Shown here piece after piece: positions 10,021 through 20,889 of a stretch of 64,000 bases of DNA. The notes under the pieces were generated by a model. It was given only the letters and a program-made list of their open reading frames with translations. It did no database searches and was not told the DNA's origin. The stretch spans positions 522,501-586,500 of the forward strand of contig NZ_SZVS01000001.1 in NCBI RefSeq assembly GCF_007670255.1, given 5' to 3'. Source of the stretch: Paenarthrobacter nicotinovorans. Its GTDB lineage: Bacteria; Actinomycetota; Actinomycetes; Actinomycetales; Micrococcaceae. Within the stretch, counting starts at the first letter, position 1, and each line of letters begins with the position of its first letter. The position numbers and the translations under genes are program-made.

Positions 10021-12642
10021 ATGGCTGAATCAACGCAGGGTACAGACACGCCCGCCACCGCCCCCATTAACGTCCCCGACAAGCCGGCCCTCGAAGGCCT
10101 CGAGGCTGCTTTGACGCAGCGCTGGCTCGAAGAGGGAACCTACAAGTTCAACCCGGACACCACCCGGGAGCAGGTCTACTCGATCGACACTCCCCCGCCG
10201 ACGGCTTCCGGCTCGCTCCACGTGGGCCACATGTTCTCCTTCACCCAGACGGACGTCCAGGCCCGCTACATGCGGATGACCGGCAAGAACGTCTTCTACC
10301 CCATGGGTTGGGACGACAACGGCCTGCCCACGGAGCGCCGTGTCCAGAACTACTACGGCGTTCGCTGCGATCCCGCCATCCCGTACAACGCGGACTACCG
10401 CCCGCCTGCCCAGCCTGCGAAGAACCAGCGCGATTTCGACGTCGTTTCGCGCCAGAACTTCATCGAACTGTGCGAAGAACTCGCCGTTGAGGACGAGAAG
10501 GTCTTCGAAAACCTCTTCCAGACGCTCGGCCTGTCCGTCGACTGGGACCTGACCTACCGCACCATTGATGACACCTCCCGCGCCGTCTCGCAGCGTGCCT
10601 TCCTGGCCAACCTGGCTGCCGGTGACGCTTACATGGCCGAAGCCCCCACTCTGTGGGATGTCACGTTCCGTACCGCTGTGGCCCAGGCCGAGCTTGAGGA
10701 CCGCGAAGTCCCCGGTGCCTACTACCGCTACCCCTTCTTCACTGAAGACGGCGAAAAGATCTTCATCGAGACCACCCGTCCCGAGTTGCTGGCTGCCTGT
10801 GCAGCGCTGGTGGCAAACCCTGACGACGAGCGGTACCAGCCCCTGTTCGGCAAGACCGTGAAGTCGCCCCTGTTCGACGTCGAGCTTGAGGTCAAGGCCC
10901 ACCCGCTTGCCAAGGCGGACAAGGGTTCCGGCATTGCCATGGTCTGTACCTTCGGCGACCTGACCGACGTCACCTGGTGGCGCGAACTGCAGCTGCCTAC
11001 CCGCGCCATCATGGGTCGTGACGGCCGCATCATCGCCGAAACTCCCGAGTGGATTACCACCGAAGCCGGCAAGGAAGCCTACGCGGCCATCGCAGGCAAG
11101 ACCGCCTTCTCCGCCAAGGAAGCAGTAGTTGAACTGCTCAAGGCAGCCGAACTGCTCGATGGCGAACCGAAGAAGATCACCCACCCGGTGAACTTCTTCG
11201 AAAAGGGCGACAAGCCCCTTGAGGTGGTCACCTCCCGCCAGTGGTACATCCGCAACGGTGGCCGCGACGAAGAACGCCGCCAGCGCCTGATCGGCCGAGG
11301 CCAGGAAATCAACTTCCACCCGTCCTTCATGCGCTCCCGGTACGAGAACTGGATCGCCGGCCTCAACGGTGACTGGCTCGTATCCCGTCAGCGCTTCTTC
11401 GGCGTGCCCATCCCGGTGTGGTACCCGCTGGACGCCCAAGGCAATCCGGACTACGACAACCCCATCCTGCCTTCCGATGAGATGCTGCCCGTCGACCCGG
11501 CGGCAGATGCTGCCCCCGGTTTCGATGAGTCCCAGCGCGACCAAGCCAACGGCTTTACCGGAGACGCTGACGTTCTCGACACCTGGGCCACGTCCTCGCT
11601 GACGCCTCAGATCGTTGGTGGCTGGAGCCGGGATGACGAACTGTTTTCCAAGGTCTACCCCTTCGACCTCCGTCCGCAGGGCCACGACATTATCCGTACG
11701 TGGTTGTTCTCTTCGGTCGTCCGCGCCGATGCACTCCAGAACAGCGCACCGTGGAAGCATGCGGCCATCTCCGGCTGGATCCTGGACCCGGACCGCAAGA
11801 AGATGTCCAAGTCCAAGGGCAACGTAGTGGTACCTACCGATGTGCTGAACGAATATGGTTCGGATGCCGTCCGCTATTGGGCAGCTTCGGCCAAGCTCGG
11901 CGCTGACACCGCGTACGAGATCGCCCAGATGAAGATCGGTCGCCGCCTGGCCATCAAGCTGCTGAACGCATCCAAATTCGTGCTCAACCTCGGTGCCACG
12001 GAGAACTCGGTGGTAAACAGCGATCTGTCGGTTCTGGCGAACCCGCTGGACCGCGCTCTCCTGGCGCAGCTGTCCGACGTCGTCGCCCAGGCCACCAAAG
12101 CGTTCGACAACTACGACTATGCCCGCGCATTGCAAATCACTGAGTCCTTCTTCTGGCAGTTCACCGACGACTACGTCGAACTGATCAAGGACCGTGCCTA
12201 CGGCGCAGCCGGAGAGTCGGAGCAGGCTTCCGTCCTGGCTGCACTGGCAACGACGCTGGACTCCTTGCTCCGCCTCTTCGCCCCGTTCCTTCCCTTCGCT
12301 ACCGAAGAGGTCTGGGGCTGGTGGCGCACGGGTTCGGTCCACCGTGCCGAATGGCCCACGGCCCTTGAGATCACCGACGGCGACACCACCATGCTTGGCA
12401 CGGTCGGTATCGCTTTGAGCGGCATCCGCAAGGCAAAGTCCGAGGCCAAGGTCAAGCAGCGCACCGAGGTGCTCTCCGCCTCCATCACAGCTTCTGAGGT
12501 ACTGGTTGCGCAGCTGAAGGCCGGCCTGGGTGACTTGAAGGCGGCAGCCAACGCGCAGGAGATCACCTTGCAGTCCGGTGAAGGTGAGTTGACCGTCAGC
12601 GACGTCGTCCTGGCTCCTGCCGAGGAGGCCCCGGCCTCCTAA
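10021..12642 (+). CDS. valS: Valine--tRNA ligase
   Basis: Class Ia aminoacyl-tRNA synthetase of 873 residues. HIGH appears as HVGH at residues 67-70 and the KMSKS loop (KKMSKSKGNVV) near 593-603. The CP1 editing domain lies between them, and the C-terminal region beyond residue 690 has the usual anticodon-binding helices. The start is ATG after a short upstream region with no strong Shine-Dalgarno; AACAAT ends 6 bases before it. A hairpin terminator follows at 12679. No T-box is visible for this gene, unlike ileS. Confidence 0.95.
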   Translation: MAESTQGTDTPATAPINVPDKPALEGLEAALTQRWLEEGTYKFNPDTTREQVYSIDTPPPTASGSLHVGHMFSFTQTDVQARYMRMTGKNVFYPMGWDDNGLPTERRVQNYYGVRCDPAIPYNADYRPPAQPAKNQRDFDVVSRQNFIELCEELAVEDEKVFENLFQTLGLSVDWDLTYRTIDDTSRAVSQRAFLANLAAGDAYMAEAPTLWDVTFRTAVAQAELEDREVPGAYYRYPFFTEDGEKIFIETTRPELLAACAALVANPDDERYQPLFGKTVKSPLFDVELEVKAHPLAKADKGSGIAMVCTFGDLTDVTWWRELQLPTRAIMGRDGRIIAETPEWITTEAGKEAYAAIAGKTAFSAKEAVVELLKAAELLDGEPKKITHPVNFFEKGDKPLEVVTSRQWYIRNGGRDEERRQRLIGRGQEINFHPSFMRSRYENWIAGLNGDWLVSRQRFFGVPIPVWYPLDAQGNPDYDNPILPSDEMLPVDPAADAAPGFDESQRDQANGFTGDADVLDTWATSSLTPQIVGGWSRDDELFSKVYPFDLRPQGHDIIRTWLFSSVVRADALQNSAPWKHAAISGWILDPDRKKMSKSKGNVVVPTDVLNEYGSDAVRYWAASAKLGADTAYEIAQMKIGRRLAIKLLNASKFVLNLGATENSVVNSDLSVLANPLDRALLAQLSDVVAQATKAFDNYDYARALQITESFFWQFTDDYVELIKDRAYGAAGESEQASVLAALATTLDSLLRLFAPFLPFATEEVWGWWRTGSVHRAEWPTALEITDGDTTMLGTVGIALSGIRKAKSEAKVKQRTEVLSASITASEVLVAQLKAGLGDLKAAANAQEITLQSGEGELTVSDVVLAPAEEAPAS

Positions 12643-12678
12643 GCGACACGAGCGCCCAAGGGATTTTTGGGCAAAGGG

Positions 12679-12722
12679 GAAGCCCCATCAGCGTTTTGCC
12701 GTTGGTGGGGCTTCGACTTTTC
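12679..12722 (+). terminator. valS terminator
   Basis: Inverted repeat GAAGCCCCA (12679-12687) with TGGGGCTTC (12706-12714), then GACTTTT. It lies 36 bases after the valS stop. Confidence 0.75.
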
Positions 12723-12985
12723 GGCTGTCCGGTGACGACTTGACAGTCTGGCGGAATCCTTGGAATTTCAGGTCTTCCTACCTCGTCACAGGTAGCTTGC
12801 TTCCAACTGTGCCAAAGGCTGCGTTGGTTGCATATCACTGAATCTTTGGTTTCCGTGTCCCTCTTCTTTCGAAGTGGGTAAGAACAATTGTTGTCCTGCT
12901 GACCGGGATGCACAAGGCTTCGGAAAGAACTACAGACCTGTAGTTATCCTGACTATCTGCGAGCAGCTGTGGCAGAGTAATGTCC
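12723..12985. other. Intergenic region upstream of Fpg-family gene
   Basis: About 260 bases without a supported gene. A leftward open frame of 84 codons overlaps the following gene and looks like a shadow. The CAGAGT at 12973-12978 lies 7 bases before the ATG at 12986 and could be the -10 of a leaderless promoter. Confidence 0.35.
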
Positions 12986-13861
12986 ATGCCGGAACTGCCC
13001 GAAGTGCACGGCCTGTGCATGTACCTGGACACCCAACTCCGTGGAGCCACGCTGACCGAGGTCCGCATCAACTCCTTCTCTGCGCTCAAGACTGCCGATC
13101 CTCCCTACAGCGCCTTGAAGGGAAGGACCATTCAGGGGGCGCGGCGCCTTGGAAAGTTCGTTTGCCTTGATTTGGACGGGCTCTTCTTCATTTTCCATTT
13201 AGCCAAAGCAGGCTGGGTCCGCTACACCGAGCACCCTTCCTCCGCGGGATTGCGGATGGGCAAGAGCAACATCTCGGCGAGGCTGCTGTTCCACCGTCCC
13301 GTCGACGACGCCCACATCGGAGTGGACCTGACAGAAGCCGGAACCAAGAAGAGCCTGGCCATCTATGTAGTCAGGGACCCGCAGGACGTTCCGGGTATCG
13401 CGACGCTTGGCCCTGAACCGCTGAGTCCCGAGTTCGATGAGGCCGCTTTCGCCGCCATAGTGAAGTCCAGCCCGCAGCAGATCAAAGGCCTGCTGCGCAG
13501 CCAAAGCGTGATCGCTGGCATCGGCAACGCATACAGTGACGAGATTCTCCACGCCGCGAAGATCTCCCCGTTCGCCATCGCAAAGTCGCTGGACAACGAA
13601 ACGGTGGCCCGTTTGTATGACTCCATGCAGGAAGTCCTGGTGGGCGCCGTCAACGCAGCTGCCGGAAAACCCTCCAGCGAACTCAAGGACACCAAGCGCA
13701 GCAACTTCCGGGTACACGCCAGGACCGGTTTGCCGTGCCCCGTGTGCGGAGAAACAGTAAGGGAGGTGTCCTTCGCGGACACCTCCCTCCAATACTGCCC
13801 CCACTGCCAGACCAACGGAAAAATCCTGGCCGACCGCCGGACCTCGCGCTTCCTGAAGTAG
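12986..13861 (+). CDS. Formamidopyrimidine-DNA glycosylase (Fpg/Nei) family protein
   Basis: Bifunctional DNA glycosylase/AP lyase family, 291 residues from the chosen start. These enzymes use the N-terminal Pro as nucleophile, so the second ATG (12986, MPELPEV, giving P2 and E3) must be the start rather than the ATG at 12980. The H2TH region (QIKGLLRSQSVIAGIGNAYSDEIL) and a C-terminal zinc finger with CPVC and CPHC are present. The body is diverged from canonical MutM. A second, separate Fpg/Nei protein is encoded at 19.4 kb. A perfect 11-bp inverted repeat sits inside the zinc-finger codons (13761-13787). Confidence 0.88.
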   Translation: MPELPEVHGLCMYLDTQLRGATLTEVRINSFSALKTADPPYSALKGRTIQGARRLGKFVCLDLDGLFFIFHLAKAGWVRYTEHPSSAGLRMGKSNISARLLFHRPVDDAHIGVDLTEAGTKKSLAIYVVRDPQDVPGIATLGPEPLSPEFDEAAFAAIVKSSPQQIKGLLRSQSVIAGIGNAYSDEILHAAKISPFAIAKSLDNETVARLYDSMQEVLVGAVNAAAGKPSSELKDTKRSNFRVHARTGLPCPVCGETVREVSFADTSLQYCPHCQTNGKILADRRTSRFLK

Positions 13862-13874
13862 CGCTTGGGTACAG

Positions 13875-14519
13875 CTAGTTGAATTCCGGACTCTCCGTGC
13901 GGCTGCGCTTGAGTTCAAAGAAGTGCGGGTAGCCGGCCAACGTGACTGTCGCATCCCAGAGCTTCCCGGCTTCCTCGCCCCGGGGAATGCGGGTGAGGAC
14001 AGGCCCGAAGAACGCGGTCCCATTGACTGCGACCACGGGAGTCCCGACATCCTGGCCCACCAGGGAGATACCGGCCTCGTGGCTGGCCCGCAGCTTGGCG
14101 TCGTATTCGTCCGACTCTGCGAAGCGTGCCAGGTCGGCGGGAAGCCCGGTCTCTGCAAGGGCTTTCTGGATCACCGAAGCGCGGTCCTTGTTGCCCTCAT
14201 GGTGGATCTGCTCTCCCATGGCGTCATAAAGCGGCTTGACGTAGCTGCTGCCATGGAGCTCCTGCGCCGCAATGATCACGCGGACAGGACCCCAGCTGTC
14301 ATCCATCATGGCCCTGTACTCGGCGGGGAGGTCGCGGCCTTCGTTCAGGACGGACAGGCTCATCACATGCCAGGTGGTTTCGATGCCGCGTACTTGCTCC
14401 ACCTCTCCGATCCAACGTGACGTGATCCATGCAAAGGGGCACACAGGGTCGAACCAGAAGTCGGCTTTATTGACGGTGTTTTCGGGCGCGGTCACTTCAG
14501 ACGCAATCTGTTCGGACAC
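13875..14519 (-). CDS. DsbA-family protein of the Rv2466c type
   Basis: A 214-residue cytoplasmic DsbA-fold protein very similar in layout to mycobacterial Rv2466c, a mycothiol-dependent reductase that activates nitro prodrugs. Matching segments are FWFDPVCPFAWITSRW at 21-36, HVMSLSVLNEGRD, and FFGPVLTRIPRGEEAGKLWDA, ending in the YPHFFELKR type tail. The usual CPWC active site is CPFA here, so only the first cysteine (C27) remains. I chose the GTG complement of 14517-14519 because GAGGAG lies just upstream; the frame continues to an ATG at 14558. It follows clpX on the same strand after about 80 bases. Confidence 0.82.
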   Translation of the reverse strand: MSEQIASEVTAPENTVNKADFWFDPVCPFAWITSRWIGEVEQVRGIETTWHVMSLSVLNEGRDLPAEYRAMMDDSWGPVRVIIAAQELHGSSYVKPLYDAMGEQIHHEGNKDRASVIQKALAETGLPADLARFAESDEYDAKLRASHEAGISLVGQDVGTPVVAVNGTAFFGPVLTRIPRGEEAGKLWDATVTLAGYPHFFELKRSRTESPEFN

Positions 14520-14600
14520 AGAGGACTCCTCGACAAGAGTGGAAACGTAGGCAATCACGGCGGTCCCTGGAGAACCGCTCCTTCTTTGGCCAACGGCCGG

Positions 14601-15890
<1,290 letters not shown>

Positions 15891-16020
15891 GTGGGAATCC
15901 CTTCGTTGCATGCGGGTGATGCGGCTCCGCGCCGTACTCAAGTGTGCGGCCAAGCCGCGGTTGGCACCACCGTGACACCATCCACTCTAGGTCACAATGG
16001 GCTGCTTGCGTGGAAACAGA

Positions 16021-16059
16021 ACGCCGGTGCGGTCCATATTTCGCGAACCGCACCGGCGT
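16021..16059 (-). terminator. clpP2 terminator
   Basis: A 13-bp inverted repeat (ACGCCGGTGCGGT and its complement) with a 13-base loop, 14 bases after the leftward clpP2 stop. There is no strong U-tract, so termination may be incomplete. Confidence 0.6.
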
Positions 16060-16072
16060 CGTATTCCGTGTG

Positions 16073-16732
16073 CTACCGGGCGATCGCCTGCGGCTTGATC
16101 TTCCGGGAGTCCAGAACCTGGTCGATCAGGCCGTAACTCATGGCTTCGGCCGCCGTCAGGATCTTGTCGCGTTCGATGTCGTTGTTGACCTGCTCGGACG
16201 TGCGTCCCGAGTGGTGGGCCAGCGTGTCCTCAAGCCAGGTCCTCATGCGCATGACCTCCGCAGCCTGGATTTCGAGGTCCGAGGCCTGGCCACCCTGGCC
16301 GCCGGAAAGGGCCGGCTGGTGGATCAGGACGCGGGCGTTCGGCAGGGCCAGGCGCTTGCCGGGGGTGCCGGCGGCGAGCAGGACCGCGGCCGCACTGGCT
16401 GCCTGCCCCAGGCACACCGTCTGGATCTCCGGACGGATGTACTGCATGGTGTCGTAGATCGCCGTCATGGCCGTGAAGGAACCACCGGGCGAGTTGATGT
16501 ACAACGTGATGTCGCGGTCCGGGTCCGTGGACTCAAGGACCAGCAGCTGGGCCATGATGTCGTCGGCAGAGGCGTCATCGACCTGGACTCCGAGGAAGAT
16601 GATGCGGTCCTCGAAGAGCTTGGTGTACGGGTCCTGGCGCTTGAAGCCGTAGGGCGTGCGCTCTTCGAACTGGGGCAGGACGTAACGGCTGGACGGGAGG
16701 TTACCGGCAGACCATCCGAAGTTGTAGTTCAT
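16073..16732 (-). CDS. clpP2: ATP-dependent Clp protease proteolytic subunit (ClpP2-like)
   Basis: Serine peptidase subunit of 219 residues. Catalytic Ser113 lies in GQAASAAAV and His138 in IHQP, with the Asp in the IERDK segment. The oligomer strand INSPGGS is intact. The N-terminus ([18 protein letters not shown]) is the longer propeptide type seen in actinobacterial ClpP2. Actinobacteria assemble mixed ClpP1P2 barrels, and the partner gene is immediately upstream with a gap of about 40 bases, so the two should be co-expressed in equal amounts. Confidence 0.94.
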   Translation of the reverse strand: MNYNFGWSAGNLPSSRYVLPQFEERTPYGFKRQDPYTKLFEDRIIFLGVQVDDASADDIMAQLLVLESTDPDRDITLYINSPGGSFTAMTAIYDTMQYIRPEIQTVCLGQAASAAAVLLAAGTPGKRLALPNARVLIHQPALSGGQGGQASDLEIQAAEVMRMRTWLEDTLAHHSGRTSEQVNNDIERDKILTAAEAMSYGLIDQVLDSRKIKPQAIAR

Positions 16733-16772
16733 GTTCTTACTCCTGGGTTTTCAGTGGTTCTTTGGTGCCGGA

Positions 16773-17411
16773 TCAGTTCTCGGAGTTCGTCTGGTTGGCC
16801 GTACCGCCGCCACCAGCTACAGAACCGGCGTGCGCCGAGATCTTGTCGAAGAAGCCGTATTCCAGGGCCTCAGTGGCGGTGAACCACTTGTCGCGGTCAT
16901 TGTCCTTGAGGATGGTTTCCACGGTCTGTCCGGTCTGCTCCGCGGTAAGTTCCGCCATGACCTTCTTCATGTGCAGGATCAGCTCGGCCTGGATCTTGAT
17001 GTCCGAGGCCGTTCCGCCGATGCCGCCGGAGGGCTGGTGCATCAGGATACGTGCATTCGGGGTTGCGTAACGCTTGCCCTTGGTTCCGGAGGACAGCAGG
17101 AACTGGCCCATGGAAGCGGCGAGTCCGGTTGCCACGGTGACGACATCGTTCGGGATGAACTGCATGGTGTCGTAGATGGCCATGCCGGCGGTCACCGAAC
17201 CACCGGGCGAGTTGATGTACAGGTAGATGTCCTTCTCCGGGTCTTCTGCGGAGAGAAGAAGGAGCTGGGAGCAAATGGCGTTGGCGTTCTCGTCACGCAC
17301 TTCAGAGCCGAGCCAGATAATGCGCTCTTTCAGCAGGCGGTTGTAGATGTAGTTGTCCTGGGCTGCGGGATCGACAGTTGCCATCCGGGGAGCCTCTGAT
17401 TGCTGTGACAT
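16773..17411 (-). CDS. clpP1: ATP-dependent Clp protease proteolytic subunit (ClpP1-like)
   Basis: A 212-residue ClpP with Ser100 in GLAASMGQF, His125 in LMHQP and the DNDRDKW acidic segment. Its partner clpP2 follows on the same strand. The C-terminal tail is Gly- and Asn-rich ([13 protein letters not shown]). The trigger factor gene lies upstream in the same direction but is separated by a strong terminator at 17558-17594, so clpP1P2 should have its own promoter between 17412 and 17557. Confidence 0.94.
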   Translation of the reverse strand: MSQQSEAPRMATVDPAAQDNYIYNRLLKERIIWLGSEVRDENANAICSQLLLLSAEDPEKDIYLYINSPGGSVTAGMAIYDTMQFIPNDVVTVATGLAASMGQFLLSSGTKGKRYATPNARILMHQPSGGIGGTASDIKIQAELILHMKKVMAELTAEQTGQTVETILKDNDRDKWFTATEALEYGFFDKISAHAGSVAGGGGTANQTNSEN

Positions 17412-17557
17412 AAGTACTTACCTCTCGCTGGTGCCAGTGACGTCACTGAACTTCACTACTTGGACACTAACCGTTTTCCGGAGCGATTTGTTCGCCGGAA
17501 TCGCACTGTTCGCTGACGGCGCACGTCTGCATGGAGCACCGGTGTCCGGGCTTAAAG

Positions 17558-17594
17558 AAAACCGACCCCGGATCATCAGATCCGGGGTCGGTTT
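17558..17594 (-). terminator. Trigger factor terminator
   Basis: A 16-bp perfect inverted repeat (AAACCGACCCCGGATC and its complement) with the 4-base loop ATCA lies 10 bases after the leftward tig stop. On the minus strand the stem ends in GGTTTTC. Confidence 0.85.
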
Positions 17595-17604
17595 GCGTTG
17601 TTGC

Positions 17605-18987
17605 TTAGAACTTCACTGCTGCGGGGTCATCGCTTGCAACGGCGTCGGACTCTTCCGTTGCTTCGACGGCGGCGGCTTCTTCAGCTGCTGCTTCGCCGGC
17701 AGGGCGGACGAAGTCGGTCAGGTCAACCTTGTTGCCCTCGGAGTCGACAACCTCTGCCTGGCCCAGCACGACGGCCAGCGCCTTACGACGGCGGACCTCG
17801 GAAACCATCATGGGAACCTGGCCGCTCTGGTCGATGATCTGAGCGAACTGGTTGGGGTCCATGCCGTACTGGCTGGCGGTGGTCACGATGTAGTCGATCA
17901 GCTCGTTCTGGCTGACCTCTACTTCTTCCTTGTCCGCAATGGCGTCAAGGATGATTTCGTTCTGGAACGCACGCTCGGTGTTGGCCTTGACCTCGGCGCG
18001 GTGCTCCTCGGTGTCGTGGTCACCTTCGCCGTGGGCGTTCTCCGGGTTGAAGTGCGCTTCGAGCTGCTCTTCCACGACGGATTCCGGAACAGGTACCTCT
18101 ACGAGTTCAACAAGCTTGTCCAGAACCTTGTCGCGGGCCTCGACGCCCTGCTCCACAACCTTGGAGTCGGCAGCCTGCTTGGCGAGGTCCTCACGGAGCT
18201 CTGCAAGGGTGTCGAACTCCGAAGCCAGCTGGGCGAAGTCGTCGTTGGCCTCCGGAAGCTCGCGCTCCTTGACGGCCTTCACGACAACCTTTACCTGGGC
18301 AGCTTCACCGGCGTGGTCGCCACCAACAAGGGTGGTGTCGAAGATGGCTTCTTCGTCGGCGGACAGGCCGGTCACGGCTTCGTCGAGGCCTTCGAGCATG
18401 GTGCCGGCGCCTACCTGGTAGGACAGGCCCGCAGCGGAGTCGATCTCTTCGCCGTCGATGGTGGCGGTGATGTCGATGGTGAGGAAGTCATCGTTCTTGG
18501 CAGGACGCTCAACGGACTTCAGCGTGCCGAAGCGGCCACGCAGTTCGTCGAGGGACTTGTCGACGTCGGCCTCGGAGGATTCGGCAGCGGCAACCTCAAC
18601 CTTGATGCCTGCGTAGTCCGGCAGCTCGATCTCGGGGCGGACGTCGATCTCCACCTGGAACTTCAGCTCGCCATCGGTTGCGGAGGGATCCGGAACCTCG
18701 GTGATCTCAACCTCGGGACGGCTCAGGGGGCGAACGCCCGTTTCCTGGACTGCGGCCTGGTACCAGCCGTTGAGGCCATCGTTGATGGCCGTCTCCAGGA
18801 CATACCCACGGCCAACGCGCTGGTCGATGAGCTTGGAGGGAACTTTGCCCTTGCGGAATCCGGGAACCTGGATCTGCGAAGCAACGGTCTTGTACGCGGC
18901 ATCGATGCTCGGCTTCAGTTCCTCAAAGGGAACCTCAACGTTGAGCTTGACCCGCGTTGCGGTGAGGTTCTCGACAGCGCTCTTCAC
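17605..18987 (-). CDS. tig: Trigger factor
   Basis: Ribosome-associated chaperone and peptidyl-prolyl isomerase that binds nascent chains at the tunnel exit. At 460 residues it has the three usual parts: an N-terminal ribosome-binding domain with the tail signature [10 protein letters not shown] near residue 42, the FKBP-like PPIase domain around 160-245, and the long helical C-terminal arms. The C-terminus ends in an Ala/Glu-rich acidic tail ([15 protein letters not shown]) common in actinobacteria. It heads the tig-clpP1-clpP2-clpX block, a conserved proteostasis neighbourhood, but is separated from clpP1 by a terminator. Confidence 0.96.
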   Translation of the reverse strand: MKSAVENLTATRVKLNVEVPFEELKPSIDAAYKTVASQIQVPGFRKGKVPSKLIDQRVGRGYVLETAINDGLNGWYQAAVQETGVRPLSRPEVEITEVPDPSATDGELKFQVEIDVRPEIELPDYAGIKVEVAAAESSEADVDKSLDELRGRFGTLKSVERPAKNDDFLTIDITATIDGEEIDSAAGLSYQVGAGTMLEGLDEAVTGLSADEEAIFDTTLVGGDHAGEAAQVKVVVKAVKERELPEANDDFAQLASEFDTLAELREDLAKQAADSKVVEQGVEARDKVLDKLVELVEVPVPESVVEEQLEAHFNPENAHGEGDHDTEEHRAEVKANTERAFQNEIILDAIADKEEVEVSQNELIDYIVTTASQYGMDPNQFAQIIDQSGQVPMMVSEVRRRKALAVVLGQAEVVDSEGNKVDLTDFVRPAGEAAAEEAAAVEATEESDAVASDDPAAVKF

Positions 18988-19057
18988 AGTCTAAGTACTC
19001 CTGATTTTGTGGGTATGGGGTTCTGTTGCGTCCCGGAATCGGACGCAAACACAGAGT

Positions 19058-19131
19058 CGGGGTGACAGGATTTGAACCTGCGACTTCCTGCTCCCAAAGC
19101 AGGCGCTCTAGCCAAGCTGAGCTACACCCCG
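19058..19131 (-). tRNA. tRNA-Pro (anticodon TGG)
   Basis: A 74-base cloverleaf on the minus strand beginning CGGGGTGTAGCTCAG and ending CACCCCG. The acceptor stem pairs CGGGGTG with CACCCCG. The anticodon loop is TTTGGGA within a CCTGC/GCAGG stem, giving UGG. CCA is not encoded at the 3' end. Confidence 0.95.
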
Positions 19132-19257
19132 AATGCACAGGACAGTCTACGGGCAAGCGGGCCGAGAATGCACATTTGACACCGCCGCCGGAATTAGGTT
19201 TAGTTATACCCGGCTTGAACAGCCACCGGGAAGATGTCCTGAACAGGAGATCCTTTC

Positions 19258-19328
19258 GGGGACGTAGCTTAATGGTAAAGCCTCAGTCTTCCAAACTGAT
19301 TACGCGGGTTCGATTCCCGTCGTCCCCT
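19258..19328 (+). tRNA. tRNA-Gly (anticodon TCC)
   Basis: A 71-base cloverleaf beginning GGGGACGTAGCTTAATGG with acceptor pairing GGGGACG/CGTCCCC. The anticodon loop CTTCCAA gives UCC. The 3' CCA is encoded at 19329-19331. Confidence 0.95.
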
Positions 19329-19334
19329 CCAGGG

Positions 19335-19366
19335 AAAAGGCCCCGATCTTCGGATCGGGGCCTTTT
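19335..19366 (+). terminator. tRNA-Gly terminator
   Basis: A 14-bp perfect stem (AAAAGGCCCCGATC) with a TTCG tetraloop, followed by CTTTTT. It lies 4 bases after the encoded CCA and is a textbook intrinsic terminator. Confidence 0.92.
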
Positions 19367-19412
19367 CTTTTTGCCGTCGCATCCGGCGTATTCACCGGAT
19401 ACCAAGGCTTTT

Positions 19413-20300
19413 CTACACCTGGCAGCCAGGGCACCAGTAGAGTTTCCGCGCTCCTATTTCTGTCACCCCCACCAGGGTGCCGCAAGCCCGGCAGGGCATT
19501 CCCTCGCGCTTATAGACAAAGTGGGCGTCGGCGTCGGACGGCAGTACCCCGCCTTCGCTCCAGAGTGACGAAGGCGTCGTAACAATCCGGCCGTCGCGGA
19601 CGCCGTCGGCCATGGTCCTGACGGTGTCGTCCCACAACCGGCCTGCGGTTTCGATATCGATGCCGTTCCCAGGCGTCCACGGATCCACCGCCTGCCGAAA
19701 GAGCACCTCGGCCCGGTAGATGTTGCCTACCCCTGCCAGCACGGACTGGTCCATCATCAGCAGGGCAACTGCAGTCTTGCGGCGGCGCAGGCGCCCGATG
19801 AATTCCTCCCGGTCCCCCGGCCGGTTATGGAGGGGATCAGGCCCCAGGCGATCCAGGACCGCTTCCGCCTCGGCTGCGGTGATCGCCGCGCAGGTGGTAG
19901 CACCCCTGAGATCCGCCCAGCCGTGTTCCGACACCAAACGGACGCGGACGGCCCCAACGGGCGGCGGCGGCCCCGTGTACTGACCGCCATCCTGGCCTGC
20001 ACTGCTTTCGCGCTCACCGATGCGGCGGGGAGCCCCGATACTGGAGGAACCGGTAAAGGTACTGTCTCCTCCAAAGCTCCAGGCACCGTACAGCCCCAGG
20101 TGGACATGGAGAAACAGCCCGTGATCGAACCTCAGGAAGAATTGTTTGCCGTGGGCCAGGGCCTCCACCATGGTGTGCCCTGTCAGCAGCTGCGCCCCGG
20201 CAACAAAACGTCCCTGCGGACTGGAAACTTCCAAGCGCTGGCCGCCAAAGACATCCTGGAATTGGCGGGCAAGCCTATGGACCGAATGCCCCTCCGGCAC
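19413..20300 (-). CDS. Fpg/Nei family DNA glycosylase (endonuclease VIII-like)
   Basis: A 295-residue base-excision glycosylase. The protein begins MPEGHSVHR with P2 and E3 as nucleophile and acid, which is the Nei-type start rather than the MPELPEV of Fpg. The H2TH region (LMMDQSVLAGVGNIYRAEVLF) and a C-terminal zinc finger with CRAC and CPGC are intact. Start is GTG, overlapping the rpiB stop by one base (TAGTG), so translation is coupled to rpiB. A linker of low conservation with a PPPP stretch near residues 110-115 extends the N-domain. It probably removes oxidised pyrimidines. Confidence 0.9.
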   Translation of the reverse strand: MPEGHSVHRLARQFQDVFGGQRLEVSSPQGRFVAGAQLLTGHTMVEALAHGKQFFLRFDHGLFLHVHLGLYGAWSFGGDSTFTGSSSIGAPRRIGERESSAGQDGGQYTGPPPPVGAVRVRLVSEHGWADLRGATTCAAITAAEAEAVLDRLGPDPLHNRPGDREEFIGRLRRRKTAVALLMMDQSVLAGVGNIYRAEVLFRQAVDPWTPGNGIDIETAGRLWDDTVRTMADGVRDGRIVTTPSSLWSEGGVLPSDADAHFVYKREGMPCRACGTLVGVTEIGARKLYWCPGCQV

Positions 20301-20782
20301 TACGGGACGATTTCGCCGGTGGTTTCGTACACGGCGATCTTGCCGATGCGGCGCACGTGTCGCTCATCATTGCTGAAGGGTTCCTGCAGGAAAGCCTCGA
20401 TAAGTTCGGTTGCTTCCTCCACTGTGTGCTGGCGGCCACCCACGGCCACGACATTCGCGTCGTTGTGTTCGCGGGCCAGTTTTGCGGTGGAAAGGTTCCA
20501 CACCAGCGCTGCACGAACTCCCTTGACCTTGTTCGCCGCGATCTGCTCACCGTTTCCCGATCCGCCCAGCACGATGCCCAGGGCGTGAACTCCCGCCTGC
20601 TGGTCTGCGACGACAGCAACGGCCGCATTGATGCAGAACGACGGGTAGTCATCCAGTGCGTCGTATTCTTTGGGGCCGTGGTCCACTACTTCGTAGCCCT
20701 TCGCTGTGAGGTGGCTGACCAGGTGTGCGCTCAGTTCCATTCCAGCGTGGTCGGTGGCGATGTGGACGCGGGGTGTAGTCAC
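20300..20782 (-). CDS. rpiB: Ribose-5-phosphate isomerase B
   Basis: Interconverts ribulose-5-phosphate and ribose-5-phosphate in the pentose phosphate pathway. From the GTG complement of 20780-20782 the protein is 160 residues, beginning MTTPRVHIATDHAG. The phosphate-binding and catalytic segments DHAGMELS, DYPSF and LGGSGNGEQIAANK are present. The open frame continues to an ATG at 20842, but the added 20 residues are not part of the family, so I prefer the GTG. It overlaps the following Nei gene by one base. Confidence 0.92.
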   Translation of the reverse strand: MTTPRVHIATDHAGMELSAHLVSHLTAKGYEVVDHGPKEYDALDDYPSFCINAAVAVVADQQAGVHALGIVLGGSGNGEQIAANKVKGVRAALVWNLSTAKLAREHNDANVVAVGGRQHTVEEATELIEAFLQEPFSNDERHVRRIGKIAVYETTGEIVP

Positions 20783-20889
20783 GGAAAGTCCATTCTTTTC
20801 TGGGCGCTGTGCGGCGCTGGCGGCGGCTCTGGGCAGCGGCACAGCATCTGCCGGGCGCGGCGTTGAGGGATGCGTTACCTAGATTACCG

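Noticed and set aside
10030..12342. A 770-codon minus-strand open frame opposite valS
   Set aside because: Same reason: shadow of a strongly conserved gene on the other strand.
12835..13089. An 84-codon leftward frame overlapping the Fpg-like gene start
   Set aside because: It overlaps the leaderless-type promoter and the conserved MPELPEV start on the other strand and has no family features.
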